64,000 nt of DNA from Methylomicrobium lacus LW14 (lineage in GTDB: Bacteria; Pseudomonadota; Gammaproteobacteria; Methylococcales; Methylomonadaceae), in assembly GCF_000527095.1 (NCBI RefSeq), contig NZ_AZUN01000001.1, forward strand, positions 372,001-436,000, written 5' to 3'. The position numbers were made by a program, and so were the translations under genes. Shown piece by piece: positions 1 through 7,808 of the stretch (positions are counted from its first letter, which is position 1; each line of letters opens with the position of its first letter). The notes under the pieces are model-generated. The model was not told the DNA's origin and made no database searches. It was given only the letters and a program-made list of their open reading frames with translations.

Positions 1-1554
1 TCGTTCATCTTCTGGACCGTGTCGATCGGCGCGCAGCAATATCAGACCGAATTGACGATCGCATTCTGGGTTTTGCTGATCCTGATGCAGATACTGGCGT
101 TGACGATTCTGTTGATCGAAACGATGGAAATCGTCGAAGTGGTCTGGCACCGCCGCACCACGCGCAGCTTCCAGCCGCTGACGCCGACGCCGGAATTCCG
201 TTATCCGAAGGTTTCTATCCATCTGCCGATTCATAACGAACCGCCGATGATGGTGCGGAAAACCTTGGAGGCGCTGGCCAAGCTCGATTATCCGCATTAT
301 GAAGTGCTGGTGATGGACAACAACACCAAGGACGCCGAGGTGTGGGAGCCGGTGCGCGATGACTGCGAACGGCTGGGCGAGAAATTCCGCTTTTTCCATC
401 TCGAAAACTGGCCCGGCTTCAAGGCCGGCGCGATCAACCATGCGCTCGAACAGACCGCTCCGGATGCCGAAATCATCGCGGTGATCGACAGCGATTATAT
501 TCTGTCGCCGGACTGGCTTAAGGCGATGGTGCCTTATTTCGATAACGAGAACGTCGGTTTCGTGCAATCGCCGCAGGATTATCGCGATGCTCATGTGAAC
601 ACCTTCAAACGCTTCTGCTACTGGGAATATGCCGGCTTTTTCAACATCGGCATGGTGCAGCGGAATGAATACAATGCGATCATCCAGCACGGCACGATGA
701 CGATGGTGCGCAAATCGGCGCTGTCCGAAGTCGGCAAATGGTCCGAATGGTGCATCTGCGAGGACAGCGAACTGGGTCTGCGTCTGTATGAAGCCGGCTA
801 CGATTCGGTCTATGTGAAGGATTCGTTCGGTCGCGGCCTGATGCCGGATACGATGTCCGGTTACATGACGCAGCGATTCCGCTGGGTTTACGGCGCGATG
901 CAGATCATCAAGGCGCACTGGAAGAGTTTCACCCCAAGCAAGAAGTCGCCGTTGACCTCGGCTCAGCGCTACTATTTCGTCGCCGGCTGGCTGCCGTGGT
1001 TTTCGGATGCGCTGGCTCTGGTATTTACGGTTGCCAGCTTGATTTTGACCGGCGTGATTCTGCTCGATCCGATTCACAGCGAACTGCCGGTTACCGCGTT
1101 CCTGTTGCCGACGATCGGTTTGTTTACCTTTAAAATTCTGCGCAGCCTGTGGCTCTATCAAGCCAAGGTGCCGTGCTCGATTTGGGAGTCGTTCGGCGCT
1201 TCGCTGTCCGGCCTGGCGCTGACTCATACGGTCGCAAGGGGTGTTTGGCAGGGCATGTTCGTTCCGGGTAAGCCGTTCATGCGCACGCCGAAGTATGAAA
1301 AACAGGGGCCGCTGTTCGCGGGTCTGATGGTGGTCCGCCAGGAATTGTTCTTGTTGTTGTTGCTGATCGCAGGCGTGGTCGGCATGAACTCACTGGAGCA
1401 TTTCGACAATCTGAGCGGAAAGCTGTGGATGGGCGTGCTGTCGGTACAGGCCGTGCCGTATCTGGCGACGGTGATTACGCTGCTGATGAGCATCTTGCCG
1501 CATTACACTAAAAAATCGGCGTTGACGATCGAAGAGATCGACGAGTCGATTTGA
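1..1554 (+). CDS. Membrane glycosyltransferase family 2 (cellulose-synthase-like), 5' partial
   Basis: The reading frame is open from the first base of the window, so the GTG at 19 is probably internal and the true start lies upstream. The product is a processive-type GT2 enzyme anchored in the inner membrane. It shows a first hydrophobic helix near the N-terminus of the visible part, then the cytoplasmic catalytic domain with the DSD motif (in VIDSDYIL), the acidic CEDSELGLRL motif and the QRFRW signature (Q-x-x-R-W) typical of cellulose/hyaluronan-synthase-like enzymes. At least four hydrophobic segments follow in the C-terminal third. It polymerises or transfers a sugar from an NDP-sugar donor; the substrate cannot be read from sequence. 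No bcs-type partner is visible downstream, where a fumarase gene follows after about 200 bases. Confidence 0.85.
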   Translation, partial: SFIFWTVSIGAQQYQTELTIAFWVLLILMQILALTILLIETMEIVEVVWHRRTTRSFQPLTPTPEFRYPKVSIHLPIHNEPPMMVRKTLEALAKLDYPHYEVLVMDNNTKDAEVWEPVRDDCERLGEKFRFFHLENWPGFKAGAINHALEQTAPDAEIIAVIDSDYILSPDWLKAMVPYFDNENVGFVQSPQDYRDAHVNTFKRFCYWEYAGFFNIGMVQRNEYNAIIQHGTMTMVRKSALSEVGKWSEWCICEDSELGLRLYEAGYDSVYVKDSFGRGLMPDTMSGYMTQRFRWVYGAMQIIKAHWKSFTPSKKSPLTSAQRYYFVAGWLPWFSDALALVFTVASLILTGVILLDPIHSELPVTAFLLPTIGLFTFKILRSLWLYQAKVPCSIWESFGASLSGLALTHTVARGVWQGMFVPGKPFMRTPKYEKQGPLFAGLMVVRQELFLLLLLIAGVVGMNSLEHFDNLSGKLWMGVLSVQAVPYLATVITLLMSILPHYTKKSALTIEEIDESI

Positions 1555-1759
1555 CGTTGACCTGCCGGGTTTGACAACCTGGCGGGGTTCCCATCAGATA
1601 GGTCGGGGCGCCCCCAAAAGCGCCCTGACGACATGGCTTCCTTGATTGATTTTTACGTCCGCTTCGATCGTTATTGATCCTGAATGGATCGGCAAACGCG
1701 CGCTGGCCGACCCTGTCAAAATATTCATGTCTGTTCCATCTCTCCGGTAATAACCCCGT

Positions 1760-3280
1760 ATGACGATCATCAAACAAGACGATTTCATTCAAAGCATCGC
1801 CGATGCTTTGCAGTATATCTCCTACTATCATCCTGCTGATTTCATCCAGGCGCTCGATGCGGCCTACCAAAAAGAGCAGAATCCTGCCGCGAAGGATGCG
1901 ATGGCGCAAATCCTGATCAATTCCCGAATGTGCGCGGAAGGCCGGCGGCCGATTTGCCAGGATACCGGCATCGTGACGGTATTTTTGAAGATCGGCATGC
2001 AGGTGAGCTGGGATGCAAGGCTCAGTGTCGCCGACATGGTCAATGAAGGCGTCCGGCGCGCCTATTTGAATCCGGACAATGTCTTGCGCGCGTCGATTTT
2101 GCAGGACCCGGCCGGCAAACGGAGCAACACGAAAGACAATACGCCGGCGGTAATCCATATGGAGGTCGTGCCGGGCGACAAGGTCGAAGTGAATGTGGCG
2201 GCCAAAGGCGGCGGCTCGGAAGCGAAGGCCAAATTTGCGATGCTGAACCCCTCCGACAGCATTGCCGACTGGGTGCTCAAAACGGTGCCGACGATGGGCG
2301 CCGGCTGGTGCCCGCCCGGCATTCTCGGCATCGGCATCGGCGGCACCGCCGAAAAAGCGATGCTGCTGGCCAAACAGGCGTGCATGGAGTCGGTCGACAT
2401 TCAGGAGTTGATCGCGCGCGGTCCCAGCAATGCGCTTGAAGAGCTGCGCCTCGACCTGTATCAAAGAGTCAATGCGCTCGGCATCGGCGCGCAGGGACTG
2501 GGCGGCCTGACCACCGTGCTCGACATTAAAATCCTCGATTATCCGACCCATGCGGCGAACTTGCCGATTGCGATGATTCCGAATTGCGCCGCGACCCGGC
2601 ATGCGCATTTCGTACTGGATGGCACGGGTCCTGCCGAACTCGCGCCCCCTCGTTTGGACGACTGGCCGGCAATCAGCCGGGAAGGCGCGCCGGCGAAGCG
2701 CGTCAATCTCGATACGGTCACGCGCGATGAAGCGGCTAGCTGGCAGCCGGGCGATACCTTATTGGTCAGCGGCACCTTGCTGACCGGCCGCGATGCGGCG
2801 CACAAGCGCCTGGCCGACCTGATCCAGCGCGGCGAAGCCTTGCCGAAAGGCGTCGATTTCAAGAACAAATTCATCTACTACGTCGGCCCCGTCGATCCGG
2901 TGCCGGGCGAAGTGGTCGGGCCGGCAGGACCGACGACCGCGACGCGGATGGACAAATTCACCGAAACGATGCTGGCGGATACCGGCTTGCTCGGCATGAT
3001 CGGCAAGGCCGAACGCGGTCCCGAGGCGATCGCATCGATCAAAAAACATCAGGCGGTCTATTTGATGGCGGTCGGCGGCGCGGCCTATCTGGTGTCGAAG
3101 GCGATCCGTAAATCCCGCGTGGTTGCGTTCGAGGATTTGGGCATGGAGGCGATCCATGAGTTCGTCGTCGAAGACATGCCGGTCACCGTCGCGGTCGACA
3201 GCCGGGGCGTTTCGGTGCACGAAACCGCGCCGGTCATCTGGCGGAAAAAGATCGCCGATCTCGCGGTCCTGTCATCCTGA
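1760..3280 (+). CDS. fumA: Fumarate hydratase class I (iron-sulfur)
   Basis: Predicted to interconvert fumarate and L-malate in the TCA cycle. The 506-residue length fits the fused alpha+beta (tartrate/fumarate subfamily) class I enzymes. Three cysteines sit in conserved contexts: Cys66 in PICQDTG, Cys184 in GWCPPGILGIG and Cys276 in IPNCAATRH. These are the expected ligands of the oxygen-sensitive 4Fe-4S cluster. The C-terminal beta domain begins around residue 300 and contains GPAGPTTATRMD and the KKHQAVYLMAVGGAAYL stretch. The ATG at 1760 has no strong Shine-Dalgarno sequence but no better in-frame start exists. It is followed 52 bases later by argG, which has its own promoter-like sequence. 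Fumarate is the product of the arginine branch, so the pairing is metabolically sensible. Confidence 0.95.
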   Translation: MTIIKQDDFIQSIADALQYISYYHPADFIQALDAAYQKEQNPAAKDAMAQILINSRMCAEGRRPICQDTGIVTVFLKIGMQVSWDARLSVADMVNEGVRRAYLNPDNVLRASILQDPAGKRSNTKDNTPAVIHMEVVPGDKVEVNVAAKGGGSEAKAKFAMLNPSDSIADWVLKTVPTMGAGWCPPGILGIGIGGTAEKAMLLAKQACMESVDIQELIARGPSNALEELRLDLYQRVNALGIGAQGLGGLTTVLDIKILDYPTHAANLPIAMIPNCAATRHAHFVLDGTGPAELAPPRLDDWPAISREGAPAKRVNLDTVTRDEAASWQPGDTLLVSGTLLTGRDAAHKRLADLIQRGEALPKGVDFKNKFIYYVGPVDPVPGEVVGPAGPTTATRMDKFTETMLADTGLLGMIGKAERGPEAIASIKKHQAVYLMAVGGAAYLVSKAIRKSRVVAFEDLGMEAIHEFVVEDMPVTVAVDSRGVSVHETAPVIWRKKIADLAVLSS

Positions 3281-3298
3281 GCCCGCTTTCGGTATAAT
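3269..3298 (+). promoter_or_regulatory. Putative sigma-70 promoter of argG
   Basis: A perfect -10 hexamer TATAAT at 3293-3298 lies just after the fumarase stop codon. A weak -35 (CTGTCA, 3269-3274) sits 18 bases upstream. Transcription would start near 3305, leaving a short leader before the argG ATG at 3333. Inferred from sequence only. Confidence 0.45.
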
Positions 3299-3332
3299 TA
3301 GCGGTATTTTTAACCAAGAAATTTAAGGCGCT

Positions 3333-4547
3333 ATGTCGGAAATCAAAAAAGTGGTATTGGCTTATTCCGGGGGCTTGGACACCTCTGTGATTCTTAAATG
3401 GCTGCAGGACGTTTATGACTGCGAAGTCGTGACTTTTACGGCGGATTTGGGGCAGGGCGAGGAAGTCGAGCCGGCGCGCGCAAAAGCGCAAGCCATGGGC
3501 ATCAAGGAAATTTATATCGATGATCTGCGCGAAGAATTCGCCCGCGATTTCGTATTTCCGATGTTCCGCGCCAATGCTATTTATGAAGGCGAATATCTGC
3601 TCGGCACCTCGATCGCGCGCCCTTTGATCGCAAAGCGGCTGATCGAGATTGCGAATGAAACCGGCGCCGACGCGATTTCGCACGGCGCGACCGGCAAGGG
3701 CAACGATCAGGTGCGCTTCGAACTGGGCGCTTATGCGTTGCGTCCGGACATCCACATCATCGCCCCATGGCGCGAATGGCAATTGACTTCGCGGCAAACC
3801 CTGCTCGACTATGCCGAAAAGCACGGCATTCCGGTCGAAATGAAAAAAGGCAAGGCGTCGCCTTATTCGATGGATGCGAATCTGCTGCACATTTCCTATG
3901 AAGGCCGCGTTCTCGAAGATCCTTGGGCTGAGCCGGAAGAAGACATGTGGCGCTGGACCGTTTCGCCAGAGACCGCGCCCGACAAGCCGACCTATCTTGA
4001 ATTGACCTACCGACAAGGCGACATCGTCGCGATCGACGACGTGCCGCACACGCCTGCCGAAGTGATGGAGAAACTGAACAAGATTGCCGGCGAAAACGGC
4101 ATCGGCCGGCTCGACATCGTCGAAAACCGTTATGTCGGCATGAAGTCGCGCGGCTGCTACGAAACCCCGGCCGGCACCGTGATGCTGAGAGCGCACCGCG
4201 CGATCGAATCTTTGACGCTGGACCGCGAAGTCGCGCATTTGAAGGACGAATTGATGCCGCGCTACGCGTCGTTGGTTTATAACGGCTACTGGTGGAGCCC
4301 TGAGCGCCAGATGTTGCAGCAAATGATCGACGCCTCCCAGGTCAATGTGAACGGCAAGGTCAGAGTCAAATTGTACAAAGGCAATGTGACCGTGGTCGGC
4401 CGTCAGTCGGATACCGACAGTCTGTTCGACGAAAGCATCGCGACTTTCGAGGACGACGGCGGCGCTTATAATCAAAAGGATGCCGAAGGTTTCATCAAGC
4501 TGAATGCGCTTCGGATGCGGATTGCGGCGGCAAAACAATTGCGCTGA
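3333..4547 (+). CDS. argG: Argininosuccinate synthase
   Basis: Catalyses ATP-dependent condensation of citrulline and aspartate to argininosuccinate, the penultimate step of arginine synthesis, in the cytoplasm. The N-terminus carries the PP-loop ATP-pyrophosphatase motif YSGGLDTS at residues 10-17. Conserved blocks SHGATGKGNDQVRFE and YSMDANLLHISYEGRVLEDP follow. Length (404 residues) is normal for the family. The start ATG is preceded by an AAGG sequence at suitable spacing. It appears to be a single-gene unit between its own promoter and the next gene about 135 bases on. Confidence 0.97.
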   Translation: MSEIKKVVLAYSGGLDTSVILKWLQDVYDCEVVTFTADLGQGEEVEPARAKAQAMGIKEIYIDDLREEFARDFVFPMFRANAIYEGEYLLGTSIARPLIAKRLIEIANETGADAISHGATGKGNDQVRFELGAYALRPDIHIIAPWREWQLTSRQTLLDYAEKHGIPVEMKKGKASPYSMDANLLHISYEGRVLEDPWAEPEEDMWRWTVSPETAPDKPTYLELTYRQGDIVAIDDVPHTPAEVMEKLNKIAGENGIGRLDIVENRYVGMKSRGCYETPAGTVMLRAHRAIESLTLDREVAHLKDELMPRYASLVYNGYWWSPERQMLQQMIDASQVNVNGKVRVKLYKGNVTVVGRQSDTDSLFDESIATFEDDGGAYNQKDAEGFIKLNALRMRIAAAKQLR

Positions 4548-4639
4548 TTCACAAAAATTATGTGGCGATGACCGATTAGCTTGTATAATTCGTGCCGAGT
4601 CATAGTATTACGATCTTTTCATAACTATAAAAAGAATTG

Positions 4640-4666
4640 AACCGGATAGGGGGCGATTATCCGGTT
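4640..4666 (+). other. Leader hairpin upstream of small membrane protein gene
   Basis: A perfect 9-base inverted repeat (AACCGGATA ... TATCCGGTT) with a 9-base loop lies 16 bases before the ATG at 4683. A TATAAT -10-like hexamer is at 4584-4589, so the hairpin would lie in the 5' untranslated leader. No run of T follows, so it is not a typical terminator. Function unknown. Confidence 0.4.
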
Positions 4667-4682
4667 CGAGAGGCGTTAATTG

Positions 4683-5282
4683 ATGAGCGAAAATCAAGAA
4701 TTTCATTCACAGATCATCGAGGTGCGAGGCAGACTGCAAAGCATCCCTTCGGCTCAGGCTTTGGTTAAGGCGAATCGGTTCTTGCTGCGGACTGTTTGTC
4801 TGTTGACTGTTTTGGTCGCTGTTCTCGGTTATTTTGTGGTTCCGCCCTATCAGTCCGGTGCTTATCCGAAAAAGCAGCCGACCCTGGCGAATGCGGGCGA
4901 GGGCAATTCGGTGCTGAGCTCCGAAGTGAATGCGTTGAAAGGCCAGGTGATCGGTCTGGTCAGCGGTTCGATCGAAAGCAAGCTCAGAATGCTCGAAGAC
5001 AGCATCAAAATGGGGGCGGCGGCCAGCTCGTTGGGCACGATCGAGGATTTGAAAAACGACGTGAAGGTGCTGCGTTCCTATTCGGAACCGGCGCAAAAGG
5101 TTCAGAAGACGGCCGAGACTAACGAGCAGGTGCTGCAAGAGATGTCGCAATTAAAGCGTCTGATCTATGTCAGTCTGGCGTCCTGCGGCTTGATGTTGGC
5201 GGCGATCGCCGGCATCTGGTTTAAGAATCTGAATCTCCTGACTTACCGTCAAACGATCAAGAATTATCTGCACAAACCCTAA
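4683..5282 (+). CDS. Hypothetical bitopic membrane protein with central coiled-coil region
   Basis: I do not recognise the family. The 199-residue product has one hydrophobic helix at about residues 32-52 and a second near residues 160-180, separated by a largely polar, Leu/Lys/Glu-rich stretch likely to be helical or coiled coil. Both helices in the membrane would put the central segment in the periplasm. A TTG three bases upstream is in frame, but the ATG at 4683 is the more natural start. The gene stands alone, with a hairpin in its leader and a strong bidirectional terminator immediately after its stop. Composition resembles neighbouring core genes. Confidence 0.7.
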   Translation: MSENQEFHSQIIEVRGRLQSIPSAQALVKANRFLLRTVCLLTVLVAVLGYFVVPPYQSGAYPKKQPTLANAGEGNSVLSSEVNALKGQVIGLVSGSIESKLRMLEDSIKMGAAASSLGTIEDLKNDVKVLRSYSEPAQKVQKTAETNEQVLQEMSQLKRLIYVSLASCGLMLAAIAGIWFKNLNLLTYRQTIKNYLHKP

Positions 5283-5300
5283 TGGCTTGTTGCGGAACAT

Positions 5301-5343
5301 AAAAAAGCCGCGTTTGCCAGATGGCAGACGCGGCTTTTTTTTA
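5301..5343. terminator. Bidirectional Rho-independent terminator
   Basis: Stem AAAAAAGCCGCGT... pairs with ACGCGGCTTTTTTTT around a short loop, with A tract and T tract on opposite sides. It can terminate the plus-strand gene ending at 5282 and the convergent cytochrome gene ending at 5446. Confidence 0.85.
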
Positions 5344-5445
5344 TTGAGGTGAATTTGCGTAAACTTGGCTCTATGAAAGGGTTTACGAAAACTCACTCGC
5401 TGCCTTGAGCAGGGCGTTATCCAACACCCTGCCAAGCGCAGAGGC

Positions 5446-5784
5446 TTATTTCGTTTTCAGATATTCGTACAAATCATCAACAGCCAGTTCTTCGGTCAGA
5501 CCGGCTTTTTTAACGGCTGGGTTTTTCATGATTTCATCCAGCGCTTTTGGCATGCCGCCTCTGCCGTCGCGCAGAACTTGTTCGAATTTCGCTCTGTCCA
5601 GGGTGCCGGCTTTGATCAATTCAGACAGTTGTGGGTTAGAAGCGATGTCGTGGCAAGTACCGCAGCCACGGCCGAAAGAACGATCATAGATTTTTTTACC
5701 GATTTCGGTAGCTTCGCTGGAGAAAGCTTGTCCGCTCAATGTGATCAAAGCGATACCCGCGAATGTGGCTAATGATTTTTTCAT
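5446..5784 (-). CDS. Periplasmic monoheme c-type cytochrome (class I)
   Basis: The 112-residue precursor has a Sec signal peptide (MKKSLATFAG, hydrophobic core, likely cleavage after the SGQA/FSSE region). It carries a single heme-attachment motif CGTCH at residues 41-45. A Met in the GRGGMPKAL segment is the likely distal heme ligand. It should be a soluble electron carrier in the periplasm. The start ATG is preceded by an AGAGAGG Shine-Dalgarno at 5-6 bases spacing. It is monocistronic: the strong bidirectional terminator lies beyond its 3' end and cysG upstream in the same orientation is more than 250 bases away. The redox partner cannot be deduced. Confidence 0.88.
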   Translation of the reverse strand: MKKSLATFAGIALITLSGQAFSSEATEIGKKIYDRSFGRGCGTCHDIASNPQLSELIKAGTLDRAKFEQVLRDGRGGMPKALDEIMKNPAVKKAGLTEELAVDDLYEYLKTK

Positions 5785-6040
5785 GTTGACCTCTCTTGAT
5801 GATGAAAGGACTGCAGAACAGTCCGATTAATAGTTAAACTCGCTAAGGATAAGGAATTTAACAGGAAACTTCAATTCTTATTCTTTTCGATCGACGCTAT
5901 CAATTCGTTGCGAGCTATTATCGCTGCTGACAATGAACACGGACTGAATTGAACCGGCGTTATTATCGCAAGGATTGGCGATCAGGGCTAGCGTTTCGGG
6001 CGAAAATCCGCTGATTTACGCCCGATTGACGCAGGCCGAT

Positions 6041-7441
6041 TCAACTGGCGGGATCTTGAGTCGTCTTGAACCATTCCAGCTTGCTGTGCAGGCTCACGAC
6101 CGTGCCGATGATGATCAGCGTCGGCGCCTTGATGTGTTCGCCGGCGACCTGGGACGGCAGCGTGGCGAGCGTGCCGGTAATCACCCGCTGATGCTCTGTG
6201 GTACCTTGTTGGACTAACGCGATCGGCAGGTCTTTCGGGCTGCCGTGGGCGATCAGCGATGCGCAAATCTGCTCCAGTCCGACCAGGCCCATGTAGATCA
6301 CGATCGTCTGGTTCGGCGCGGCCAGCTGCGTCCAGTTCAGATTGACCGTGCCGTCTTTCAGATGGCCGGTTACGAAGGTGCAAGACTGCGCGTGATCGCG
6401 GTGCGTCAGCGGAATGCCCGCATAGGTCGCGCAACCTGAGGCGGCGGTGATGCCGGGCACCACCTGAAAAGGAATGCCTTGCTGCATCAGGGTTTCGATT
6501 TCCTCGCCGCCGCGGCCGAAGATGAACGGATCGCCGCCTTTGACTCGCGCGACGCGCTTGCCGGCTTTGGCGAGGTCGGCCAGCAAGACATTGATCGATT
6601 CCTGGGGCAGGGTATGGTCATCGCGTTGTTTGCCGACATAAATCCTTTCCGCATCGCGCCGCGCCAGATCGAGAATTTCCGGGGTGACCAGGCGGTCATA
6701 AACGATCACATCGGCCTGCTGCATCAGCCGCAAGGCGCGGAAGGTCAACAAATCGGGCGCTCCTGGCCCTGCGCCGATCAGATAGACTTCGCCGGTAGCT
6801 TGCTGTGGATCGGTCTGCGCCAGGCTTTCTTGTAAATAGTGCTCGGCTTCTTCGTCCTTGCCCGCATACACCAGTTCGGCCGCGCGTCCCTGGAACAGGT
6901 TTTCCCAGAATATCCGCCGCAGCGCGGGCTTTTCAATCGTCTCTTTGACCTTGCCGCGGTACTTTTCGGCAAGCCGGGCCAGGCGTCCGTAACTCGGCGG
7001 CACGACGCTTTCGATCTTGGCCCGAAGCAGCCGCGCCAGCACCGGCGAGGCGCCGCCCGAGGAAACCGCGGCGATCACCGGCGACCTGTCGATGATCGCC
7101 GGAAAAATGAAGCTGCACAGCGCCGGGTTGTCGACCACGTTGACCGGGATGTTTCGTTCCTTCGCGAGGCGGGAGACCCAGGCGTTGGTTTCACCGTCAT
7201 TGGTCGCCGACACGACCAGCCGAACCTCACCCAAGTCCTCGGCCGCAAAGCGCTTTTGCAGCAAGGTCAACGGAGGGCTGGTTTGGATCGAGGTGACGCT
7301 GCCGCCGATTTCTTCGGCCACCACGGTGATGCGCGCGCCGGCCCGGGACAACAGTTCGATCTTTCTGGCAGCCACTTCGCCGCCGCCGATAACCAGGCAG
7401 GGCTGGTCCTTGAGGTTTATAAAAAGTGGGAAATAATCCAT
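6041..7441 (-). CDS. cysG: Siroheme synthase (trifunctional CysG)
   Basis: Makes siroheme from uroporphyrinogen III. The N-terminal part (about residues 1-210) is the precorrin-2 dehydrogenase/ferrochelatase module, with the NAD-binding GGGEVAARK motif at residues 19-27. The C-terminal part (about 215-460) is the SAM-dependent uroporphyrinogen-III methyltransferase, with YLIGAGPGAPDLLT, VKGGDPFIFGRGGEE and GITAASGCATYAGIPLTHRD. At 466 residues it matches full-length CysG. It is divergent from a tusA-like gene with an 82-base shared intergenic region, consistent with a link to sulfur assimilation (siroheme serves sulfite and nitrite reductases). Confidence 0.96.
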   Translation of the reverse strand: MDYFPLFINLKDQPCLVIGGGEVAARKIELLSRAGARITVVAEEIGGSVTSIQTSPPLTLLQKRFAAEDLGEVRLVVSATNDGETNAWVSRLAKERNIPVNVVDNPALCSFIFPAIIDRSPVIAAVSSGGASPVLARLLRAKIESVVPPSYGRLARLAEKYRGKVKETIEKPALRRIFWENLFQGRAAELVYAGKDEEAEHYLQESLAQTDPQQATGEVYLIGAGPGAPDLLTFRALRLMQQADVIVYDRLVTPEILDLARRDAERIYVGKQRDDHTLPQESINVLLADLAKAGKRVARVKGGDPFIFGRGGEEIETLMQQGIPFQVVPGITAASGCATYAGIPLTHRDHAQSCTFVTGHLKDGTVNLNWTQLAAPNQTIVIYMGLVGLEQICASLIAHGSPKDLPIALVQQGTTEHQRVITGTLATLPSQVAGEHIKAPTLIIIGTVVSLHSKLEWFKTTQDPAS

Positions 7442-7523
7442 TTCGCTGCGATCATTCTCGGAGAGTTGGGAGAATGGTATTATAGGGGGTCTTTACCGAG
7501 TCATTACAAGTTAAAATCGAACG

Positions 7524-7754
7524 ATGGTTGAATTTAATATCGAAGTCGACGCAACGGGCCTGCATTGCCCGCTGCCGCTCTTGCGCCTGAAAAAAGCCTT
7601 GCTGGACATGGACAGCGGCGATGTGGTCAGAATGATCGCGACCGATCCGGCCGCGCATCTGGATATCGGCGTTTATTCGGACCAGTCCGGGCATAAAATC
7701 ATCGAGTTTGCCCGGCACGCGGGGCAGCAAATTTTTTATATCCGCAAAAAATAA
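7524..7754 (+). CDS. TusA-family sulfur carrier protein
   Basis: A 76-residue SirA/TusA-fold protein. The signature Cys-Pro-x-Pro is present as LHCPLPLLRLKKAL near the N-terminus, where the cysteine carries persulfide sulfur in this family. TusA itself feeds 2-thiouridine formation in tRNA, whereas paralogues serve other sulfur-transfer routes. Divergence from cysG and absence of other tus genes leave the exact partner open. A TATTAT -10-like hexamer at 7478-7483 lies in the short shared promoter region. Confidence 0.88.
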   Translation: MVEFNIEVDATGLHCPLPLLRLKKALLDMDSGDVVRMIATDPAAHLDIGVYSDQSGHKIIEFARHAGQQIFYIRKK

Positions 7755-7808
7755 GCGACCGTTGGATGTTTTTCCGCCGCTTCGTCTTTCTTGCCTCCTT
7801 TCGACATC

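Noticed and set aside
1561..1646. Terminator candidates after the first glycosyltransferase gene
   Set aside because: Stems such as GGGGCGC/GCGCCCT exist but no T tract follows and pairing is imperfect.
7791..7808. TTG start for the zeta-like protein
   Set aside because: No ribosome site supports it and an ATG lies 18 bases downstream in the same frame.
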